Shown in pieces: positions 1 to 5,773 of a stretch of DNA of 7,705 bases (the stretch's first letter is position 1; each line of letters opens with the position of its first letter). Origin of the DNA: a bacterium. Its GTDB lineage: Bacteria > Bacteroidota > Ignavibacteria > Kapaibacteriales > UBA2268. Location: assembly GCA_024710535.1 (NCBI GenBank), contig JANJUO010000195.1:1-7705 (forward strand), written 5' to 3'. The notes below the pieces were generated by a model. The model made no database searches. It was not told the DNA's origin and saw only the letters and a list, made by a program, of their open reading frames with translations. Made by a program: the position numbers and the translations under genes.

Positions 1-1155
1 GTTCAGGATATAACAGATAGGAAAGTGATTGAGCTCCAAATCAGGCAGTTATCCGTTGCTGTTGAGCAGAGTCCGATTACAATTATGATTACCGACATAG
101 ATGGAATCATCCAATATGTGAATCCCAAAGTTATTGAATTAACTGGTTTTTCGAATAGAGAAATTATTGGCAAGAATCCAAGAATTTTCCGATCGGGAAA
201 AACAAAAAATGAAACATATCAAGATATGTGGAATACGATTAATGCCGGTCAGATTTGGTATGGTGAATTTATTAACCGGAAGAAAAACGGCAATGAATTT
301 ATTGAATGGGCAATTATTGCTCCTATTAAAGACGATAATGGTAAAATTCAAAATTTTATTTCGTTAAAAGAAGATATTACCGAGCGAAAAAGAAATATTG
401 AACTTCTTCAACAAAGTGAATTGCAGCTGCAAAATCTTAATCAAACCAAAGACAAATTCTTTTCGATTATTGCTCATGATTTGAGAAATCCTTTTATGAT
501 TTTGATGAATACTTCTGAATTGCTTATCAAGAATTTCGAATATATGCAGGATTTCGAAAAACTTAATAACATCAAAAGCATTTACGAATCCTCGCGATTC
601 ACTTATAAATTACTTGAAAACCTGTTGCAATGGTCGAGAATACAAATGGGATCCCATAATTTAGAAATCGAAGAATTGGATTTATATGAACTTGCCTTTA
701 ATGTAACTTATAGTAAAAAGGCTTTTGCTGATCTTAAAAGTATAAAACTAATCAATAGAATCGAACCAGATACGTTGGTTAGTTGTGATAGAAATATGAT
801 TGAGACTGTTATTAGAAATTTAACGGCAAATGCAATTAAGTTCTCGAAAGATGGAGAAACTGTTGAGATTGGTGCAATTAATATTCCTTCTGAAGGTCAA
901 AATATATTGGATGATTATTCCCAGAATCATATTTACATCTATATCAAAGATAATGGTATTGGTATTGATAAAGAAAATATTCCCAAACTATTCAATCTTG
1001 AATCTAATTTTAGTACTTTGGGTACTAATAAAGAGCAAGGAACAGGTCTTGGGCTGATTTTATGCAAAGAATTTGTAGAAAAACATAATGGAAAGATTTG
1101 GGTAGAAAGTGAAGTTGGTAAAGGTAGTACTTTTTGGTTTAGTTTACCTTTGTGA
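1..1155 (+). CDS. PAS-domain sensor histidine kinase, 5' end outside window
   Basis: Sensor kinase expected to autophosphorylate a histidine and pass the phosphate to an unseen response regulator. The frame is open from base 1: the first codons read VQDITDRK, the usual tail of a PAS/PAC domain, so at least one more PAS domain lies upstream and the GTG at 25 is an internal valine, not a start. Numbering from that codon, a PAS domain spans about 8-120 and ends in another EDITERK. A short coiled linker follows (122-142), then HisKA with phospho-acceptor H151 (AHDLRNP), then HATPase_c with N-box RNLTANAIKF (264-273), G1 box DNGIGI (309-314), G2 box GTGLGL (339-344) and a terminal STFWFSLPL. All catalytic motifs are intact. 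No membrane segment or receiver domain is visible in this part. The next kinase starts 63 bases downstream and is a paralogue in the catalytic half, so the two may be co-transcribed. Family call is secure; the signal sensed is unknown. Confidence 0.95.
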   Translation, partial: VQDITDRKVIELQIRQLSVAVEQSPITIMITDIDGIIQYVNPKVIELTGFSNREIIGKNPRIFRSGKTKNETYQDMWNTINAGQIWYGEFINRKKNGNEFIEWAIIAPIKDDNGKIQNFISLKEDITERKRNIELLQQSELQLQNLNQTKDKFFSIIAHDLRNPFMILMNTSELLIKNFEYMQDFEKLNNIKSIYESSRFTYKLLENLLQWSRIQMGSHNLEIEELDLYELAFNVTYSKKAFADLKSIKLINRIEPDTLVSCDRNMIETVIRNLTANAIKFSKDGETVEIGAINIPSEGQNILDDYSQNHIYIYIKDNGIGIDKENIPKLFNLESNFSTLGTNKEQGTGLGLILCKEFVEKHNGKIWVESEVGKGSTFWFSLPL

Positions 1156-1218
1156 TTTGTGCGAAAAGAGAATTTATGAATGCATTTATAATGATTGTTT
1201 AATTACTGAATAAAAATA

Positions 1219-3129
1219 ATGAAGAATTTTAGATTTAATATACTGTTAATTTGTTTGTGGAATTTGAATTTCACTTATTTGTTTGCGAATCTTTCATTAG
1301 ATACAATCAAAGTGAAATCCATGCCTGACGATACTGCAAAAGTGAATCTGCTTTTATCTATCTCCGAGCGATTATATGATTTTAATACCGATATTGGAGT
1401 AGAATATGCCAACCAAGCAATAGCTATTTCAAGAATTTTGAATTATAAACAAGGTATTGCAAGATCATATAAGGCGTATGGAATACATTATTGGCGTATG
1501 GGCGTTTACGACAAAGCATTAGACAATTTATATATCGCGATTCCAATCTATCAAGACCTGAATGACTTGCTTTCGGTTTGTAAATGCTATAATAATATCG
1601 GTCTTATATATTTTGCAAGAGCAGATTTAGAATCCGCAAGAAAGAATTTCAAAAATGGATACAAGATTGCCCAATCCTTACACAACAAAGTTGAACAGGC
1701 AAGGATCAAACATAATTCTGGATTGTTGGAATTTGAATATGGGAACAAAGATACTGCTTTTAAACTGTTTAAAGACAGTTATACTTTTGCAAGTGATGCT
1801 AATGAACGCAGATTAATGGCATTTAACGAGGTGTTTCTTGGTCGTAGTTTTACTCATTATAAAAAATATGATAGTGCAAGAGTTTATTTGGAAAAGGGAA
1901 TTGCTCATTTTACCGAGCTTGATGCACCCAATAATGTTGCAATGGCTTATAATCAATTTGCTGATTATTTTATTGGTATAAAAAATTACAATAAAGCTAT
2001 AGAATACGCAAATAAAGCCGATTCCTTAGGAAATATTATTGGTAATAAATATATGCAGATGGAGTCTGCTAAGTTTATTGCCATTGCTTATGAAAAAATG
2101 AATGATTATAGAAGTGCCCTTAAATTCAAAATACTTTATTATGAATTGGTTGATACAATGAAGAATGAGACAAATATAAAAAATGTTGCGGAAATAGAAT
2201 CCAAATTCAAGTATGAACAGCAAATTAGAGATCTAAAAGTCGAAAAGGAAAAGGAAGTATATGAAAATCAGATGATTGCTAAATCCTTATTGATTATTTC
2301 ACTAATTTTGTTTGTTCTTTTGCTTTTTGTATTGTTGTTTTTACGATGGAAGAATAAGACAAATAAGATTTTAATTCATCAAAATACAGAAATTAAAGAT
2401 TTAAATATAAAATTAAATGAAGCAAACTCCACAAAAGATAAATTTTTCTCTATAATTGCTCATGATTTGAAGAATCCAATTGGTAATTTTAAGAATATAA
2501 CTCAGATGATGCACGAAGAATATCAAGATTTTACCGAAGAAGAAAGGATAAATTTCTTGAGAATGATGAAGGAGTCCTCAGAAAATATTTATGAATTGCT
2601 GGAAAATCTTCTGGAATGGTCAAGAGCTCAAAGAGGGAATATAAAAGTTGATATACAGGAATTCGATTTAAGTTATTTGCTAACTTCATTAACTCAATTG
2701 CTAAAACTTTCTGCAGATAATAAAAATATTAATTTAGTAAATAAAATAGAAAATAATACATTTATAAATGCAGATGTATATTTGATCAATACAGTTATTA
2801 GAAATCTCATTTCAAATGCTATAAAATTCACTCCAGAAGGTGGAATGATAGAAATAGGTGCAATAAAGATACCTTCCGAAGGTTTGGAACCTTCGGAAGG
2901 TTCAATTCATATCTACGTAAAAGATTCAGGGGTTGGAATGGATAAAGAAATGATAAACAAACTTTTCAGAATAGATGTAAATGTTACTTCTGAGGGAACA
3001 AATAAAGAGAAAGGCACCGGTCTTGGACTGATTTTATGCAAAGAATTTATAGAAAAGCATAATGGAAGTATTTGGGTGGAGAGCGAACTTGGTGTAGGAA
3101 GCACTTTTTGGATTAGTTTGCCAATGTAA
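1219..3129 (+). CDS. TPR-repeat membrane sensor histidine kinase
   Basis: Complete 636-residue kinase. A signal peptide is likely at 1-23 (hydrophobic ILLICLW stretch, LFA before the probable cut). Residues about 35-320 are helical TPR-like repeats, with typical pieces such as the tract near 81-110 and CYNNIGLIYFARADLESA near 123-140; these should lie outside the inner membrane. A coiled segment (325-350) precedes one membrane span at about 354-375, then a cytoplasmic coiled linker, HisKA with acceptor H415 (AHDLKNP), and HATPase_c with N-box RNLISNAIKF (528-537), G1 box DSGVGM (569-574) and G2 box GTGLGL (599-604). This is a common Bacteroidota architecture. The ATG follows an A-rich stretch with no Shine-Dalgarno motif, normal for that phylum. 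Oddity: residues 551-562 (IPSEGLEPSEGS) are encoded by a double palindrome that adds an extra loop just before the G1 box. No cognate regulator is adjacent. Confidence 0.95.
   Translation: MKNFRFNILLICLWNLNFTYLFANLSLDTIKVKSMPDDTAKVNLLLSISERLYDFNTDIGVEYANQAIAISRILNYKQGIARSYKAYGIHYWRMGVYDKALDNLYIAIPIYQDLNDLLSVCKCYNNIGLIYFARADLESARKNFKNGYKIAQSLHNKVEQARIKHNSGLLEFEYGNKDTAFKLFKDSYTFASDANERRLMAFNEVFLGRSFTHYKKYDSARVYLEKGIAHFTELDAPNNVAMAYNQFADYFIGIKNYNKAIEYANKADSLGNIIGNKYMQMESAKFIAIAYEKMNDYRSALKFKILYYELVDTMKNETNIKNVAEIESKFKYEQQIRDLKVEKEKEVYENQMIAKSLLIISLILFVLLLFVLLFLRWKNKTNKILIHQNTEIKDLNIKLNEANSTKDKFFSIIAHDLKNPIGNFKNITQMMHEEYQDFTEEERINFLRMMKESSENIYELLENLLEWSRAQRGNIKVDIQEFDLSYLLTSLTQLLKLSADNKNINLVNKIENNTFINADVYLINTVIRNLISNAIKFTPEGGMIEIGAIKIPSEGLEPSEGSIHIYVKDSGVGMDKEMINKLFRIDVNVTSEGTNKEKGTGLGLILCKEFIEKHNGSIWVESELGVGSTFWISLPM
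2871..2901. repeat. Double palindrome inside the TPR kinase gene
   Basis: Arms ACCTTCCGAAGGTT (2871-2884) and AACCTTCGGAAGGT (2888-2901) are perfect 14-bp reverse complements separated by three bases. Each arm is also a palindrome around one central base (ACCTTC, C or G, GAAGGT). It is read in frame as PSEGLEPSEG and leaves the kinase open, in a loop of the ATPase domain where extra residues are tolerated. A single related unit, CCTTCTGAAGG (886-896), sits at the matching place in the upstream kinase. I read it as a short repetitive palindrome that entered a coding region; the sequence shows the structure, the mobility is inferred. Confidence 0.8.
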
Positions 3130-3179
3130 TATTCGTAAATTAATAATTTGTTCTTTGATATTTTCATTTATAGTCTGTA

Positions 3180-3277
3180 GCAATAACAATAATGTTATTC
3201 AATTGCAAGAAACTAAAGTTAATTGTTGCAATAATATCTTGCAACGAAGGGCTTCAGCCCTTCGCAATAACAATAAT
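3180..3277. repeat. Palindrome and short direct repeats in the post-kinase spacer
   Basis: The 14-base word GCAATAACAATAAT occurs at 3180-3193 and again at 3264-3277. Between the copies, TTGCAAGA (3203-3210) and TCTTGCAA (3237-3244) are inverted partners. Directly after them lies a tight palindrome, CGAAGGGCT (3245-3253) and AGCCCTTCG (3256-3264), a 9-bp stem with only two bases between the arms, abutting the second direct repeat. There is no T-run after the stem, so a normal intrinsic terminator is not supported. The arrangement fits an inserted small repetitive element or a DNA/RNA hairpin between the kinase and the following genes. It also encodes residues near 18-25 of the ORF that may start at 3192, which makes that N-terminus doubtful. 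Confidence 0.65.
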
Positions 3278-3596
3278 CTTATCAATTAAGAATATATTGT
3301 TGTTGAAAAGTATAACAGACTATATGAAAAGTATAACAGACTATATGAAAAGTACAACAGAGATTATGAAAAGCATAACAGATTTTATGAATTGCATAAC
3401 AGACTATATGAAATTTACAACAGACTTTATGATACGTATAACAGAGATTATGATAAGCACAGCAGATGATATGATAAGTATAACAGACATTATGATAAGC
3501 AAAATTGAATTTATGAAAATAAAAACAAATTACATTTTGTTCTTTTTATTTATATTTATTTATTATTTTATTAATTTTATAGGAGTAATTCTATGA
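3192..3596 (+). CDS. Possible small membrane protein with eleven heptad repeats
   Basis: Unrecognised ORF of up to 134 residues. Residues 38-114 are eleven head-to-tail heptads with consensus M-K-S-I-T-D-Y; the sixth position is nearly always Asp/Glu, with variation mostly in the third codon base, and positions one, four and seven are mostly hydrophobic, compatible with an amphipathic helix or coiled coil. Residues 115-134 form an almost purely hydrophobic tail (LFFLFIFIYYF core) that could be one membrane span. The stop overlaps the next gene's start as ATGA, which suggests translational coupling. For coding: frame kept through all repeats, the in-frame tail, the coupling. Against: no homologue known to me, AT-rich simple sequence, and an N-terminus made partly of palindrome DNA. 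The true start may be an ATG opening a repeat, for example 3324 (90 residues). No Shine-Dalgarno motif is evident before 3192. It could also be a non-coding repeat leader of the next gene. Confidence 0.4.
   Translation: MLFNCKKLKLIVAIISCNEGLQPFAITIILSIKNILLLKSITDYMKSITDYMKSTTEIMKSITDFMNCITDYMKFTTDFMIRITEIMISTADDMISITDIMISKIEFMKIKTNYILFFLFIFIYYFINFIGVIL
3303..3533 (+). repeat. Tandem array of eleven 21-bp repeats
   Basis: Contiguous units of exactly 21 bases with consensus ATGAAAAGTATAACAGACTAT. The first two units differ only in the first base (TTG versus ATG); later units diverge progressively, with ATGATA replacing ATGAAA in units 7-10 and the last two being most degraded. There are no spacers. 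Unit length is a multiple of three, so gain or loss of a copy would change protein length without shifting frame. The gradient from near-identical left units to diverged right units suggests recent duplication at the left end. Confidence 0.9.
3581..3585 (+). promoter_or_regulatory. Shine-Dalgarno motif AGGAG for the FN3 gene
   Basis: AGGAG lies seven bases before the ATG at 3593, inside the last codons of the heptad-repeat ORF. It is a textbook ribosome binding site and stands out because the kinase starts at 1219 and 5774 have only A/T-rich leaders. It fixes the start of the downstream gene. Confidence 0.7.
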
Positions 3597-4786
3597 GTAA
3601 CGAACAATCAACAAGAATGTACAAGTTCAGCGATGCTGATCTTACAATGTTTTCGCAAGAAATAATTGACTGCATGAGGCGTGACATTGATGAATTCGAA
3701 GCATTTAATGTTGGTGAATCTGATATGGATAATCTTCAAGAACTATGCGATGCTTTTGAAGTATTTCCAACTGATGATTACATCAATTCTGAGTATCAAT
3801 CAGCAACTGAAGAGAAAGATAATTTAGTTGTTGTGATGAAAAAAATAGTTAGAAATGTTGCTATACGAGTTGAAATGAAATGGGGAAAAAGTTCGGCGAA
3901 ATACAAAAGTCTTGGAATTGCCGATATGAGCCAAATTTCTGACGAAGCATTCATACAACGTTGCCGTATGATATTAATGTTTGCCGAAGAATATCAATCC
4001 GAGCTCGAAAGCGAAGGTTTAACCTCTGATATAATTGCTGATATGCGTGATACAATACAAAATCTCGAAGATGCAAGACGTAATCAGATTAGTAAAGCTA
4101 ATTATAGAACCGAAAAAACAACTGAGCGCATATTTAAAGGTAATGAACTTTATAAATATGTTTCTAGATATTGTGAAATCGGAAAACGAATATGGGATGG
4201 AGTAAATCCTGCGTTCTATAATAATTATGTGATCTATTCAAGTGGTTCTGGCGGCAGTAGTTCAGGTGGTAATTCTCTTCCTGCACCATCTAATTTCCGC
4301 TATGACTATGCTGATAGAACTGTTAGATGGAATGCGGTTTCTGGTGCAACAAGTTATAAGTTGGAAGTATCTGATGATAATATGATTTGGGATGTTATGT
4401 ATGAAGGCGAAGATACTGAATATTTCACCGGTGAAATACTTCCTGACCATAGATATTTAAGAATTAAAAGTCGTAATGCAAATGGGTTCAGTTCTTATGC
4501 TACGTTTAATGTTGTATATGAGTATATACTTAATGGACCTACTAATTTCACACATATACCTGCTCTTCCGGGCTTTACGTGGACTGCGGTTCCTAATGCA
4601 ACAGATTACGAAGTACAATTACGTCTTGCTTCAGCCACTGATCTTGATTATAATTTAATTTACTTCGGTAATGATACCACTTTATTACATGGTGATCCTG
4701 TTGGATCATATTATGTTCGTATTCGTGCATGGAACAACGATGGTCTAAGTGGTTGGCATTTATTGGCTTATAATGTTGGGGTATAG
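3593..4786 (+). CDS. Helical-domain protein with two C-terminal FN3 domains
   Basis: Complete 397-residue protein of unknown function. Residues 1-205 are rich in charged residues and predicted helical, without signal peptide or membrane span; landmarks are VEMKWGKSSAKYKSLGIADM (93-112) and the segment around GNELYKYVSRYCEIGKRIWDG (183-203) followed by FYNNYVIY. A flexible Ser/Gly linker (216-227) leads to FN3 domain one (about 229-308, WNAVSGATSYKLEVS at 246-260) and FN3 domain two (about 314-397, with W330, TAVPNATDYEVQ and YYVRIRAWNNDG). FN3 domains usually bind or space other proteins or glycans. Lack of an export signal suggests a cytoplasmic protein, or export by a route I cannot see. 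The start is supported by AGGAG and by the ATGA overlap with the heptad-repeat ORF. Codon use and uninterrupted length show it is a real gene. I do not recognise the N-terminal half by name, and I assign no function. Confidence 0.85.
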   Translation: MSNEQSTRMYKFSDADLTMFSQEIIDCMRRDIDEFEAFNVGESDMDNLQELCDAFEVFPTDDYINSEYQSATEEKDNLVVVMKKIVRNVAIRVEMKWGKSSAKYKSLGIADMSQISDEAFIQRCRMILMFAEEYQSELESEGLTSDIIADMRDTIQNLEDARRNQISKANYRTEKTTERIFKGNELYKYVSRYCEIGKRIWDGVNPAFYNNYVIYSSGSGGSSSGGNSLPAPSNFRYDYADRTVRWNAVSGATSYKLEVSDDNMIWDVMYEGEDTEYFTGEILPDHRYLRIKSRNANGFSSYATFNVVYEYILNGPTNFTHIPALPGFTWTAVPNATDYEVQLRLASATDLDYNLIYFGNDTTLLHGDPVGSYYVRIRAWNNDGLSGWHLLAYNVGV

Positions 4787-4888
4787 GAAAAGGGACAAGG
4801 GACGAAAGAAATAGATTTGGGACAAAAGCATATTAATGATAACGTAATAGGTATTGTAATTATTGTTAATGCGAATTATGAATTATAA

Positions 4889-4990
4889 TTCCGTAGAAAT
4901 GAATCTGTTTGTAAAGGATATTATTCTAATATTTGTTATTATTTCCGTAGGAATGGATTTGATTATTTATTCAATAACCACTCCTACGGA
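4889..4990. repeat. CCGTAGGAAT-type repeats forming an inverted repeat
   Basis: TTCCGTAGAAATGAAT (4889-4904) and TTCCGTAGGAATGGAT (4943-4958) are direct copies agreeing at 14 of 16 positions. TCCGTAGGAATGG (4944-4956) is answered by CCACTCCTACGGA (4978-4990), an inverted pair matching at 12 of 13 positions with a 21-base AT-rich loop. The core ATTCCGTAGGAAT is itself nearly palindromic. It resembles the short dispersed repeats found between genes in this type of genome. No T-run follows, so terminator function is unsupported. Confidence 0.65.
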
Positions 4991-5116
4991 GTTATAACAA
5001 TAACATAGAATAGCTTTCTACAAACTGATCGCAACTACGTTGCTGAATATTATTCGGAAAGTATTTTGTTTTAGTAGCACAGACGTTCTCGTATGTATAA
5101 ATAAGATATTATAATG

Positions 5117-5240
5117 AATAAGGTAATATATTATGGGAATCATTTTTCTACTAAGGTATATGATTGAGATAAGGTTATGAATGGCATTTATATAAATAAC
5201 CTTAGTAGAATATATTATCAGCTCAATATTCAACCTTATT
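5117..5240. repeat. Nested inverted repeat with competing arms
   Basis: TTCTACTAAGGT (5146-5157) and ACCTTAGTAGAA (5199-5210) are perfect 12-bp inverted partners 41 bases apart. Outside them AATAAGGT (5117-5124) pairs with ACCTTATT (5233-5240). Inside, AAGGTTAT (5171-5178) can pair with ATAACCTT (5196-5203), which overlaps the right 12-bp arm, so two folds exclude each other. It could be a remnant of a small non-autonomous element or a structured RNA leader; the sequence does not decide. Confidence 0.55.
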
Positions 5241-5446
5241 TATATCTGGATAGATAATTGAATTATGAATGATTAGGTAAAATGGTAATTACAAATAATG
5301 ATATGAACTATTGTATTGATAGAAATGATTTTTAATGATCTTGACTTATGATTAAAACAGATTAACGTATGAAATTATATTACTATATTAGAAAATGATA
5401 AAACATTATACACATAGCTATAATTATACTTGGTAATGGAGAATAA

Positions 5447-5617
5447 ATGTTAAGTAAAATAAGCTGTGATATAGTTATCGAAATTCAAAATAATTACGAT
5501 CAAAATAATTTTGTGAGCAAAACAGAATCTTATAACTATTAATCAGTTATAGTAGCTTCCAATGGACCAAATGGCGTTAAAGATTGGAGTAAAGTTGTTA
5601 GTTTTATAGTAGATTAA
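5447..5617 (+). pseudogene. Relic of an FN3 domain with an in-frame TAA
   Basis: In one frame this reads SKISCDIVIEIQNN, then SYNY, a TAA at 5540-5542, then SVIVASNGPNGVKDWSKVVS and FIVD before a second TAA at 5615-5617. It matches the second half of an FN3 domain: Y-stop-SVIVASN lines up with YYVRIRAWN of the second FN3 domain in the gene ending at 4786, the stop replacing a tyrosine (one base from TAT or TAC). The piece after the stop has the classic FN3 end (alternating hydrophobics, Asn-Gly, Trp-Ser, VVSF). The ATG at 5447 directly follows another TAA, and no FN3 N-terminal strand or helical domain is recognisable upstream, so the copy is also truncated. It is most likely a decayed paralogue or a lost tail of the upstream gene. 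Similarity was judged by eye over a short stretch. Confidence 0.6.
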
Positions 5618-5773
5618 TCATAAATTGAAGATAATAACAACTTAATTCATTATTCTTAAGATAAAAAATATGAAGATTGAAAAATAATTCTTTAAATATA
5701 CTTAAAAATGTAATATATTAGTAAATACATTTAATTGGAAAAATAAAATAAATAATTAATTAAATAGCATATT
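5618..5773. other. AT-rich leader of the membrane kinase pair
   Basis: Very AT-rich stretch between the FN3 relic and the kinase ATG at 5774. TACATTTA near 5726-5733 is one base away from the Bacteroidota -7 consensus TAnnTTTG, but I see no matching upstream TTTG at the usual distance, so no promoter is called. No Shine-Dalgarno motif precedes the ATG. Confidence 0.35.

Larger units (their letters stand above)
4787..5446. other. Gene-poor AT-rich spacer with degenerate repeats
   Basis: No convincing intact gene on either strand. Straight after the FN3 stop there are three GGGAC-containing words (AGGGAC at 4791, AAGGGAC at 4797, GGGACAAAAG at 4819). Two inverted-repeat structures follow and are listed separately. 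Short open frames exist (for example 4878-4997, 39 residues) but are A/T-biased and coincide with repeats. The remainder, about 5241-5446, shows nothing I can interpret; it may contain the unrecognisable 5' part of the FN3 relic that begins at 5447. No tRNA or terminator with a T-run was found. Confidence 0.6.

Noticed and set aside
25..27. GTG as the start of the first kinase
   Set aside because: The frame is open to base 1 and encodes the end of another PAS/PAC domain (VQDITDRK), so the gene begins outside the window.
1145..1152. TACCTTTG matching the Bacteroidota -7 promoter consensus
   Set aside because: It lies in the conserved SLPL codons of the first kinase, and no TTTG sits at the proper upstream distance, so it is probably coincidence.
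2913..3167. Minus-strand 84-residue ORF over the end of the TPR kinase
   Set aside because: It is antisense to conserved ATPase motifs and has no independent coding signal.
3290..3469. Alternative repeat reading frame giving E-K-Y-N-R-L-Y units
   Set aside because: It is open through seven units but has no start codon and hits a TGA in the eighth unit, while the M-K-S-I-T-D-Y frame stays open to the end and has a membrane-like tail.
3303..3533. CRISPR array
   Set aside because: The 21-bp units are directly adjacent with no spacers, and they diverge gradually; this is a coding-frame tandem repeat.
4944..4990. Intrinsic terminator for the FN3 gene
   Set aside because: The stem has a 21-base loop, is AT-rich at its centre and is not followed by a T-run.
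4878..4997. 39-residue hydrophobic ORF after the FN3 gene
   Set aside because: It is built largely from the CCGTAGGAAT repeats, has no clear ribosome binding site and resembles nothing known to me.
5018..5233. Minus-strand 71-residue ORF
   Set aside because: It is Ile/Tyr/Asn-rich as expected from random AT-rich DNA, and coincides with the nested inverted repeat.
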